Shown here piece after piece: positions 53,151 to 64,000 of a stretch of 64,000 nt of DNA; position 1 is the first letter of the stretch, and every line of letters starts with the position of its first letter. The position numbers were made by a program, and so were the translations under genes. The notes under the pieces are model-generated. The model was not told the DNA's origin. It did no database searches and worked only from the letters and a program-made list of their open reading frames with translations. Source of the DNA: Darksidea phi (Eukaryota > Ascomycota > Dothideomycetes > Pleosporales > Lentitheciaceae); the NCBI GenBank assembly GCA_030770425.1, contig JASJFT010000113.1, forward strand, positions 1 through 64,000, written 5' to 3'.

Positions 53151-56100
53151 CTCGATTAGGCTAAGCGATTCGACGGAAACCGTGGTACCAGATTAGCCAA
53201 ACTAACTAGGTATGGCGGATTACCCCCTAACAAACCCATCGCAGGAAGGCTCCGCCCTAGGGACCTAATAATCTACTATCGAAGAGGTTGCGCGATCCGT
53301 CAGCCCAGACTAACTATCTCCGGCGGACCAGTCTTTTAGGTAATAAAGGGCTACCTTCGTAACTAATACTAATCCTTTTACCTTATACCCTACCTTACGA
53401 CTAACCTCCGCGCTCTCTCGATAAAGGGTAAGCGAAAACCCTATAATACGAAGCGTCCCTAGCCTGTATCCTGCAAACACGCAGGACAAGTCGAAAAAGC
53501 TATCGATAATAAGGATTGGATAGCCTATTCCGCTACAAGCTATATATATGGCTGACCGCGTAGAAGAAGAACGACGGCTATACGATAACTCTGAGGAAGA
53601 AGTAGAGGTACCCTAGATACAACAGTCCACCCACCGTAACATGCTAGGATTATTTGAAGACTCGGGCCTCCTGGTATAGAATACCTAAGGGAGGCCTCGC
53701 AGCGAGCCACATGCCGAGCCATCAGCGGAACCAGTCTAGCACGCCCAGCGCGCCTAGCCTACACTAGATGATATTCGTGATAGCGTTGAAACATTTAAAG
53801 ACATTTAAAGAAGGCGAGAACTGGAAAGGGCCCGCTAAGGTAAATAGGCTATAGCGGACGAACGCGCTGCGGCCAACATATCTAGGCCTGAGTCATACCT
53901 ACAGACAGTTCACGAGAGGGCGTTATTATTAGCCAGGAACCCCGCTGAACGGCGGCGACGAAGAGCTGAACGAGCTATAGCGCAAGATCTCGTATAGCTC
54001 GAACTTACTAGCTTTATAGATACCTAGGTAAAGACTCTACAGGATCTTATAAATAGTATTAGATTAATACTAGAAAAGAAGATTGATGGCCTTACAAGGA
54101 ATATGCTGACTGCCCTAAATGCTCGAAGGGAAGATACCGCATCGAGGCTAGTACCTGCGCTACCAACGTTACAGGCGCCGCCCTCTTACTAGGCGCCCCC
54201 GACGGCCCCTATCTACAACGAGCTAGCCTATAATTTTCTCTTATATGCCCCTTATTAGTATAATACACGCCAGATAGAACTAACTAATTTAGAAAGGGAA
54301 GTAAGCGAATTACGAAGGACAGTAGTACAGCTTAAGGAGGCGTAGATAAGGAATGAGTAAATGAGGCCTATAGGATTATATAGAGAATAGGGTATAGTAA
54401 ATAATCTATAGCCTAGGTATATACTACGTAGATCGAACGCTACGACTATAGGCTCCTTAAACCTCGCTGTACTATTACTAAGTAAAGTCGCGAGAGTAGT
54501 GTCAGCTCTACTAGTTTAATAATAAACGGCGGCTAATAAGTAACGTAAACGAGAGTAATTGCTAGATTTACTCCGAATAATAGGTTTTCTATAGTAAACC
54601 TTATAACTATTATAAGACTCCCCCCGTTAGGAAAATATAGGATTAGCCGCTGTACCTCCGTTATATAGCGGCGGTATGTCTCCGCCAATAAATATATAGT
54701 AGGGACAAGGGTATAGCCGCGTAGCCTTATAAAACGGGTTTCGATATTTAAACTAACCTGGGTAACTAACTTAGGCGTAATAGTAGTAGTAGCAATAACC
54801 CGTTATAATACTACGCGAAAATAACGACCTACTATATTTACGAGCTACGGCGGATCGACTAGCTATAGTATAAATGCCCCCGTAGATAGCGAGACTATAG
54901 AACGCGTAGACCCCGTATATACTATACGGGTATCTAGAGCGAGCCCCGCCTTAGTAGTAGTTATAGGAACGAACTACGGCGGGTCTAGATATTCCTCTAC
55001 GTAGTTAGTATAGAATACCGGGCTAGAGATATAGAATAGTACCTAGAGTAGAAGGAACGGCCCTAGGTATAAGAGGAACGCTAGTAGTATATAGTAATAG
55101 CTTCTATACTATATTCCTAATAGAAGAAGAGATAAATAAGTAAGCTAACCGTATTAAGACTATAGGCGGAGATATCTGTTTCCGAGACGTAGATATCGGG
55201 TACTTCGATCCCGAACTACGGAATATAGATAGTAATAGTATATATATTAACTAGGGAAAGACTACGTATAAAAACGTCCGCTATTTTATAAACGTAGTTT
55301 AAGCTATAACTACGATATATCCTAACTACGTCGTAAGAGTATATCTCTAGAAATATCTAAGAGGTAGTACGTAAACCTAGTATAATAGTATCCTTATAGA
55401 CGGCGCGCGTACTTATCTTCGTAGTAGATACGACGTAGATAATTAGATAACTCTACTTAACCGCGAGTTTAAGCGTAATATAGTAGATATCTATATAGAT
55501 CTAGAGAGCCGTAAGTATACTATACGAGATATTACTATAGGAAATTCTATTAGAACCTTTATAATAAATATTATATATAACTTATAGGATACCGGCTATA
55601 ACTAGCTAGAACGAGATAAGTATAAGTAGATTTAAACTATCTTCTATAAACTCGATTCTAATATCTAGCTCTCTATACCGGATCCCGCTAATAACCCTAC
55701 TATATATTTTAAAATCTTCCTTTAATAGCTCGAGGATCGAACGAGAGTTTAGTAACGAAAAGTTAAGGATAAATTAGGTTTATATATCCTAAATTACTCG
55801 TTTAACCGATTTATATCTAACTCTATAAGAATACTATACTAAACTTAATACTAGCCGTTAGCCGGATATTAAAGCTATAGCGGTAACTCCGGAGTAGGGT
55901 AATAGAATTAGAACTATTAAGGTTTTAGACCCGTATAGTTTAATAAGCCTAATACGAATACTTAGTAATTATTATAAGCTATACGAACGGTAGCTTAAGG
56001 AAGAGGAAATGGATAATATACTAGGTAGAGAACCTCTTACTACTAGCTAGAGTAGTAGACTAGTTAGCCGAACTAGTAAGGAGGCGGCGGAAACTTTATC

Positions 56101-59100
56101 CCTAGAAACCGTACATTTAATATTAACGCCGAATAGAATAAGTAATAAGAAGGGGATAAATAATAGGGCCTATATAACGACGAGTAGCTAGAAGGTAAGT
56201 TAAATAGTAGACCGGAGGAAGAACCTACGCTTAAGTTTGGAATATCCTAGTAAGAGGAGGAACCTAAACCTTTCTACCTCCCGGATTATAATTCTAAGGT
56301 AGTAAACCCTTCTATATACGCTTATATAGTATTTATAAAACCTAAATTTATTAGCTTTAAGAGAGAGTATTAGCCGCTACTTCGTATATACTATAGCTAT
56401 TAGACTATATTTATATTTAATAATTAGCTATATAAATACTTACGAGATACTAGGTATTTCGTATTAGTTAGAGAATTTAACGACGGCGGAGTACCTAAGA
56501 TAAAAAACGAAAGGATTTCGTAGATATAAGTAAGCCCTAAAGGTAGAAAGGGACTATATTAGTATATATAGTATCGAACTAGAAACGCTAGGTCGATAGC
56601 CCCTCTACTAGTAATTAAGCGACCGCTAATACTAATAATATATAGTAAACGACTAATATCCCTATTATATAATTATTAATATATAATTATCCGACGAATC
56701 TAAATAGATAACGACGCTAGTAATATCTTAAGACGAAAGTAATATTTTACCCTAATAGGAATATAGCTACTATTACTCTAGATATAGGAGTATCGATTAT
56801 ACTTATTAATAAGACGTTCTAGAAATATTTTCTACTATATATAATAGTTAGGCTTTTCGATAAACTACTTTTATTAAAAGGACTCGACGAAGAATAGTAT
56901 AAATTAAGGTTATATATATACGAAAAAGTATATCTATCTACTATTAATATAAAAGAGGTAGATATTCTAGTAACTATTAATATTACTATACGTATAGTAA
57001 AGAGTTTAGAACTAGGGCTTCTAATAGGTATAGATATCCTAGGGTCTAAGTAAGTTACTATCGATATAAATATAGGAGAAATAATTTTTCTAAATTATTA
57101 GTAAGCTAAAGTTCTAATCTAGTTTATATTTAAGAAATCTTCGTCTAGAATATATAAGATTTTATATACCGAGAATACTATTATACCTACGTTTTTAGTA
57201 TAATATATTAAGATTAAGTTAAGAGGATTACTAAAGAACTACGACCTAGACTTCTAACCCTAGCGTATAGCCTCTTACTATATAACTAGTTACTAAGGTA
57301 TATTAAATTCTAAATTAACGTATATTCTTTTCTAAAATAATATCTATAAACTTATTACTATCTAGTATAATACGCGTCTAGACTATACTATACTATTAGA
57401 TATAGACGAATACTATTACGTTAACGAAAAGTTAGGGGTCGGTACTACTTTCGCTAGGATAGAAGTACTAAACTAGTAGCTACGAAACTTATCTATAGCG
57501 GAAATCTATCTAGTAGAAATAGTAAAGATAAACCTAGACGACTCTACTATATATACTAAACTATAGTTATTAACGAATATAGAGACGATACTCCTAAATA
57601 GTATTACTATCTTCGGAGTAGAATACTTAGATAATATAAGAACCCTAGCGCCCGTCTATAAATAATTTCCTATACTATTTACTAATAGAGCTTCTATAGT
57701 AGATATCTCGAAAGAAAATTATATAAGAATCCTACTTATACCTAGATAGAAAAATATAAAGTTTAATATTCGTCTATATAACCTAACGTCTAAGGAATAA
57801 TTATTAGTAGATAAATTATTTAATAAGCTTTATTAAGATAGAAAAATATCCTAGATAACCTAAGGTACGTATTTTAGTTATCTAGTATTTATTATTTAGA
57901 AAACTATAGTTAATAAGAATAGGAAAGTTTCGTATAAAGGATACCCTATAGTTAATCTACGAGTATTAAATAAGGTAGTAGTAAAAGACTCTTACCTACT
58001 ACGAAAGTAATCTAATATTATTTAAGATCTTAAAGGCGCCTCTTATATTAGTATTATTAACGGTATTAGTTTTTTCTATTAATAGTTAATAGCTAAGGAA
58101 GATCGCTATAAGCTAGCTATTAATAGCTATTAAGATTAAGAACTATTATATATCGCTATTATAGGCTATATTAACTCTATTTAATATATTTAATACTAAA
58201 TAGAAGGTATTATACGAGATTTCCTATTTATCTAAGTCTATATTAATAATTTTATTATTTTCTTAAATAGCTTAAAAGAATACTAATTATACCTATACTA
58301 AGTATTTACTAGACTAGATCGTCTCCGTTTCTCGCTCTTAGCTAAAAAGTACTATATTAGGTACCTAATAGTTATAATTTTAAACTAGAAGGTTAATATA
58401 TTCGGACTTTTAACTATAGATAAAAGAATTACTACTTTTCGAGACCTAAAGTTTCCTAAAAATACTACCTAATTAGAAACCTATATAGGCTTAGCTAGTT
58501 ACTTAAGAGATAAATATCCTTATTATACCTAGCTATTAGGCCCGCTATAGGACCTTAAAATAGAACTTCTCTATTTCGCGCCTTAGGGTAAGTTCTAGCG
58601 TAAAAAATTTAGAGAATAAATTCCGATTAAAGACGACCTAGATCTATAGATAGTATTCGATATATTATAACGTAAGTTTACTAAAAATATTAAGCTATTC
58701 TATACTAATTCTAATTATTCTTTATATATTAACGTTAATATATTTAAGGAATAGGGCTTTAGCGTATTTATATACTATATAGTTAGTAACCCGGAACCTA
58801 ATATAGAAGTAATCTCTACTCTACTAGGATTCGAAGGTATAGATAATAGACCTATAGTATAATTAAAAAAGGTAAAAGATTTCTCTAAAGGCTCTATTTA
58901 ACTAATTATATTCCTATTAAAACGACTCTTAATAGCTAAGAAGAATTACTAGCTAATAGAGCTAAAAATATTAGTAGTAGTATAGATAGTAAAAAAGCTC
59001 TACTATACTATTTTAGGAGCGCGGAAATATTATATATTTACGGATTATTTAGTAGTAATTATAATATCCTATTAAAAGTTACTTATATCGATATCCGTCG

Positions 59101-61300
59101 ACCGATTAAACCTATAGCTAATACGTTATACTTAATATCTTTAATAATTTCTAAATATTAAGGTACGATATTAGTCTAGCCGAATATATTATATACCGGA
59201 CGCCCTTAGCCGCCTATAAGGTAAGGTAGTAGAAGTAGACCTAAAAATAGATATAATTAAGGACCTAGAATACGTATATAGCGCTAGTACTAGCCGTTAG
59301 TTAATAGAAGTATAGTAGATAAAAGTAAAACCTAATTTATAATCGAGTATTTAATAGATATTATAATAGGTATTATAATAGGTATTCTAGTAGGTATTCT
59401 AATAGTAAAATAATAAGTACGACCTCTATAGACTTATTACCTAGGATATAGCCTATTCCTTAGATAGACGGGTAATAAGTAATATATATATTTTTAACGT
59501 TACCCTTGTAGATATAACTAATAACTTTAAAGAGTATTTAAAGAAAGTATATAATAAGAATATATATTAGTAGAAGGTTCTAAAAGTTATCGATAGAGAG
59601 CCCGACGATCCTAAGGAATAAGATCGGCCTCTAAAAGGATTAACTTTTATTAAAAAAGTAGACTTACTATATTATTAGGACTAGATAGACTATATAGAAC
59701 GACTCTATATTCCTAAAGCTATAGCTAAGGAAGTATTCGAGTAAGTATATAACTAGTATTTTTACTTAGGTTACTACCGGACCTATAAAAGACTACGCGG
59801 AGTAGTCTTTATTAGAAAAATAGCTAAACTTCTAAAAATCTATATTAAGTATTACCCGGTTTATATTTAGAATAGAACGGAATATTATAAGCTATATAGT
59901 AGTCTAGAACTAATACTAAGTCCGGGATAACTATATCTTATTATTACTATAGATATCGTAACTAGGTTACTAGCTAGTACTATAGTCTTTAATACTCTAA
60001 TAACTACTATCTATAAGGAATCTAAGCGGATCCTATTCGTACTAGAAATAATCGACTAGATAGTAGGAGAATAGGGTATAGCCCTAATTAGAACTCTTAT
60101 TAATTAAGAATAGGGTTTTCTATAAGAAATTATATCTAATAGGAACTAACGTTTTCTAAATAAGCTATAAAAGTATATACTTAAGTCTATTAGAGTAATA
60201 TTCTTATCTAGTATAGTATAGTACCCGTAGACTAATAGCTAATCCGAGAGAACGAATTAAATAGTAGAGGTAGTACTCCGATATTTCTATATAGCTAATC
60301 CCGATAAGGACTAAGTTAGTACCTTACTATTTATTAAGTTCGCGATAAATAGTATACCTAATATATCTACTAGTATTTTATCTATAGAACGAATCTAAGG
60401 CTTTAATACCCGTAATCTATTAATAGTACTAGCGGACCTACCCCTAGTAGACTATACTAACCTTCGTCTTTAATATCGAGATATATTATACGAGGTATTA
60501 GCTTTCGCTAATATTAATATAAAGTATTAGTACGATAAACGATATAAAGCCCTCTAGCTAAAGGTTAGAGACTAGATAATATTAAAACTTTACTATAGAT
60601 ATTATATATATAGATATCTAAATAGAAAACTCGATATCTAATAAACGGGACTACTTAAGATTATTATAAAGATTAGTAAGAATACCTATAAGCTAGAGCT
60701 ACCCGAATATATAAGAATCTATTTAGTAGTTTTAGTTATATAAATCGAACTATTACTACCTAGGATAGACCCCTTTAGTAGGAAAATCGAGATCTACTAA
60801 GAACTAGTAGCCGCAGCGGACGAAGAGTTCCTAGAATATAAAATCGAGCGATTTCTTACCCGACGAGTAGATAAGTATATAGGACGAGTACGATATCTAG
60901 TCTAATAGAAAGGATAGAATAGTATATATAACTAATAGTATAATATTAAAGATCTATAGAACGTAAAAGAACTAATAGTAGAATACGATACTATATATCT
61001 AGAGATACCTAAGAAAAAGATAATTTAGACTACCCTATAAAAAAAGCTAGGATAGTACTTAATAGTAGAAACGAATACTTAGAGGTCTAAGAGACTTAAC
61101 CTAGATAAAGCGCCGTAGATACTAGAACTAGTAGCTACTATATCTAAAGAAGAGCCTTAGTAAAACTAATATAGAGAACGTCTATAGTAGATATATCTAC
61201 TACTAAATAAAATAGTAGTAGAAACTAGGAGATAATAGTACCTAGATATATTATCTTACTAGTAGTATTATATTAAGGTATCGTAACCCTAACGAAGATA
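53150..61300 (+). mobile_element. RIP-destroyed Ty3/Gypsy chromovirus-like retrotransposon
   Basis: Plus-strand translation ignoring stops shows, in order: a gag-like region, a possible protease near 56760, and reverse transcriptase at about 57940-58420 in which the usual YxDD reads YINN. RNase H follows, ending with the intact motif IPDALSRL at about 59190, then integrase at about 59750-60420 with a SERTN-like motif near 60240. A chromodomain lies at about 60840-61010 (RVRYLVQQKGQN). This order is diagnostic of Ty3/Gypsy elements with a chromodomain. Hundreds of TAG/TAA stops and the lack of CA/TG show it is dead. LTR ends were not identified. Confidence 0.8.
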
Positions 61301-64000
61301 ACTTATACGAGTATAAGTTTTACCTCGCTAGCTAAACTAATTTTTATATATATATCCCTTTTTAGCGCTATTATTTTAAGTAATTTAGTAATATTTACTT
61401 TTTAACGTTTCTAAGCGAGTTTCTTAGCGATAATAATATACCTTAATAGTATAGTTAAAAGTAATAGTATAGTACTATATACTTAGAATTTATCTTATAT
61501 AATAAATATTAACTACTCGTCTACTATTAATTAATATAATAGTAGTACTAGAACTCGATAGGCGAAAGCCGTAACTTATATTAGTATTATATAGGAAAAG
61601 TATATATATATATCTATATACTACCCCTATTATAAATAATACGAGATAGTATAATACTCTTATCTTAAAAAATACCTAATAACTATTACGTTATACGAAT
61701 AGCTATAGACTATTAAATATTATACCGCTTACGGATAATTTACCTTTACTATATATTATAGTAAGTAACGTATAAATTACTATATATAAACCTATATAAG
61801 CCTATAATACCTATAATATTAATACTATTAAACTATAACCCGGCTTTATTTAGAATACCTAGAATAGAGTATCTACCTACGACGACGTCTATATAGAAAA
61901 TAAACTAGTTATAAATCGCGAATATTATAGATACTAATAACCTAGAGCCTAAATAATCTAGAGGAATAGAGATAAACGCGCCTTCGGGAATAAAAGTAAT
62001 AGAAGAGTAATATCCGTAATTAATATAATAAGACGCTAATAATACTAGCGAAATAAGTAATACGGATATAACGATTTACGTCGATAAAACGAACGACGCT
62101 AATAGAATAAATAATATTATTAAGGACGTAATAAGTACGCCGGAGCTAGAATAGTAGCTAGTAATCTAAAAGGCGGCGGTCGACCTTACTATAGTAACCT
62201 CGATAACGATAACCGAGACTCTACCTATAACTATACCGGCCAAGTTAATAGAAAAGCCCGATATCGAAAAAGAGAAAGTAAAAGAGTTAGAAGAAAAGAT
62301 AGAGGAACTTAAAGAGAAAATAAAGAAGCTAGAAGATAAACTAGATACTATTAAATAGAAATAAAAGTAGGTAGAGCGCGAACTAGTACGACTATATAAT
62401 ACGTTCGATAGTCTTATAAGTATAGTAATATAGTATATTAAAGTAGCGGGAGCGATATAGCTATACGCCCTTAGGGATATAAGCCCTAGTACTATTATAG
62501 TTAAAGACGCTATAGGTAATAAATCGATACTATAACTACTAGGTAAGATTAGTCTATACGACGTCGGTTAACTAATATAGATTATTATTAAGTCCTCGCT
62601 TAATATACTATAAGAGGTAGTATATAGAGCTATCTATAAGGAATTTTAACCTTACTATATATTACTATTTACTATAACTATAGCTATAGAAATAAAACCT
62701 ATAAAAGATAAGATTAGATAACTAGGCCTATATAATAAGATAATAAACGTTACCTTTAATATAAGCGACGAGCTAGATAATAAAATTAAGACTCTACCCG
62801 TTAATCTTTAAGCTATTTAGTAGAGTACCGCCCGAACGAAAGTTATAACTAGAGTTCGTCTTTACTATAATATACTAGAAGAAAAGCTACTAACTAAGAT
62901 ATTTATCTACCTAGACTATCTACTACTAGTAGAAGTTAAGAAAATTAAGACCTTAAAGAAAAGTTCGGTAGCTAAAGAAATAGCCCTATTAGAAAAATTA
63001 GTAATAAAGATTTTTAAAACGCGTAAGAGTACGGTTAAAGTAATAATTAAAGGAAGAATAATTAATAAGCTATACTTACTACGTACTACTACTAGCTACG
63101 CGTTAGCCTTCTAAGGAAAGATTAGACCTCTAATAGTAGTAGACCTTATAGTATATCGACTAGCTCGAACGTACGTAAACGAGTATTCTATAGGTTTCGA
63201 CTTTATTATATCGAATAAATGTAAATATTATATTAAGTATTAATATAATAGGATATAGGACCTCGACTATAGACTACCACCCGGGATATAGATCTTAATA
63301 CTAAAGCTAGGGTATTAAATAAACGAGGACGGTAAGGTTCTTAATTTAGAAGGGATTACGATAATAGAGCCTAATAATATCTAAGCCTATAGCCTTATAG
63401 ATAATATCGAAGTATAGAAGCTAGGGGAGGTATATATAAAGCTAACTACTTTCGACTTATAGATAATAAAACTAGGTAAGAACTAAGCTAAATTAAAAAA
63501 GAAGATTACGTAGTTAGAGAAGAATAGCGTTTATAAAGGAATACGACTAAAATTAGGTCTTAAGGGCTAATTAACGATTAAGCTAAAGTTCGATCTATAC
63601 TCGCGTATAGCTACTATAGTAGTAAAGGACAAGTACCGGAACGTAAAGTCGAATTAGATTAAAGACCTATTTAAGCTATACTAGAGTAGGTTTAAGTAGT
63701 TTTTTAATCTATTAGACGTCGACTACGTAGAGCTAATATTTAAAGTAGTACTAGAAGACTTCCTCAAGGCTTTCCGGGAGTACTAGTAGAACGACTTAAG
63801 GGCTAAGAAGTTTAATATAAAATGTTATTAGCTCTTACCTAAGGATATTATATAGTAGAGGAAGGCGAAGTCTTTCTAGACTCTACTATATAAATACGGC
63901 GCGAATATCGATCCGAAGATTAGTGCTAGACTCGACGCCGAGCGCCGTAACGATAAAACTTAAGGTAAGAAAGCCGCCACGAAGAAGACAAAAGGTGGAA
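61301..64000 (+). mobile_element. RIP-degraded repeat with coiled-coil frame, cut by window end
   Basis: Same TA-rich, CA/TG-poor composition. The plus strand from about 62260 to 62360 encodes a strongly heptad-patterned stretch (EKEKVKELEEKIEELKEKI). A long stop-riddled frame continues to the end, where less damaged sequence reads KKAATKKTKGG. I cannot assign it: gag of another element or a non-LTR ORF1 are both possible. Confidence 0.5.

Overview
This is a window from a filamentous ascomycete, most likely a Dothideomycete such as a member of the Pleosporales. Genes are split by 40-190 nt introns with GT..AG ends and CTAAC/CTGAC-like branch sites. The families present are typical of that group: SAT4/PTH11-like rhodopsin-fold membrane proteins, a HET-domain protein, a UstYa-family oxidase, a NACHT-ankyrin NLR and a CYP. 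The last 15 kb consists of retroelements damaged by repeat-induced point mutation (RIP), with CpA and TpG almost absent. All gene models were spliced by eye; those called well supported close to whole codons across every junction.

Region 1 (about 2-14.5 kb) is the main find: a compact candidate gene cluster for a fungal ribosomal peptide natural product of the dikaritin (ustiloxin/phomopsin/asperipin) class. It holds an 80-aa secreted precursor (8557-8865) whose mature part is three near-identical 19-aa repeats built around an invariant GNLWH and separated by KR Kex2 sites. It also holds a five-exon UstYa-family protein with both HxxHC motifs (6252-7306), a secreted M20 metallopeptidase (4657-5911) and an MFS exporter (9710-11489). 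SAT4-type membrane proteins flank the set on both sides (1978-3540 and 12991-14518). The core does not match the known ustiloxin, phomopsin, asperipin or victorin cores that I remember, so the product may be new.

Region 2 (15-31.5 kb) is more ordinary: a leucine-rich orphan, a conserved 654-aa nuclear-looking protein, a HET protein, two conserved small fungal proteins, a 4-kb stretch without a convincing gene, and a GPI-anchored serine/threonine-rich surface protein with an eight-tyrosine run.

Region 3 (32.2-40.3 kb) is a head-to-head regulated-cell-death pair. A SesB-like alpha/beta hydrolase carries a C-terminal sigma-type amyloid motif. A 1661-aa NACHT-ankyrin NLR carries the matching motif at its N-terminus. 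The two 29-residue motifs agree at 15 positions, as expected if the NLR templates amyloid folding of the lipase effector. The NLR is unusual in having long low-complexity insertions inside the NACHT module, a degenerate P-loop and a 477-aa Pro/Gln/Ser tail.

Region 4 (40.4-47.1 kb) has a partial reverse-strand gene, a cytochrome P450 containing a locally frame-shifted segment, a secreted GH43 glycosidase and the broken first exon of another SAT4 protein.

Region 5 (47.2-64 kb) is repeat territory: a 612-bp TA-flanked element with long inverted repeats, a dead Tc1/mariner transposase, and at least two RIP-destroyed LTR retroelements. One of these has recognisable reverse transcriptase, RNase H, integrase and chromodomain remains. 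A roughly 1.5-kb GC-normal block (51.66-53.15 kb) lies between the RIP-scarred blocks. No rRNA, convincing tRNA or CRISPR was seen.
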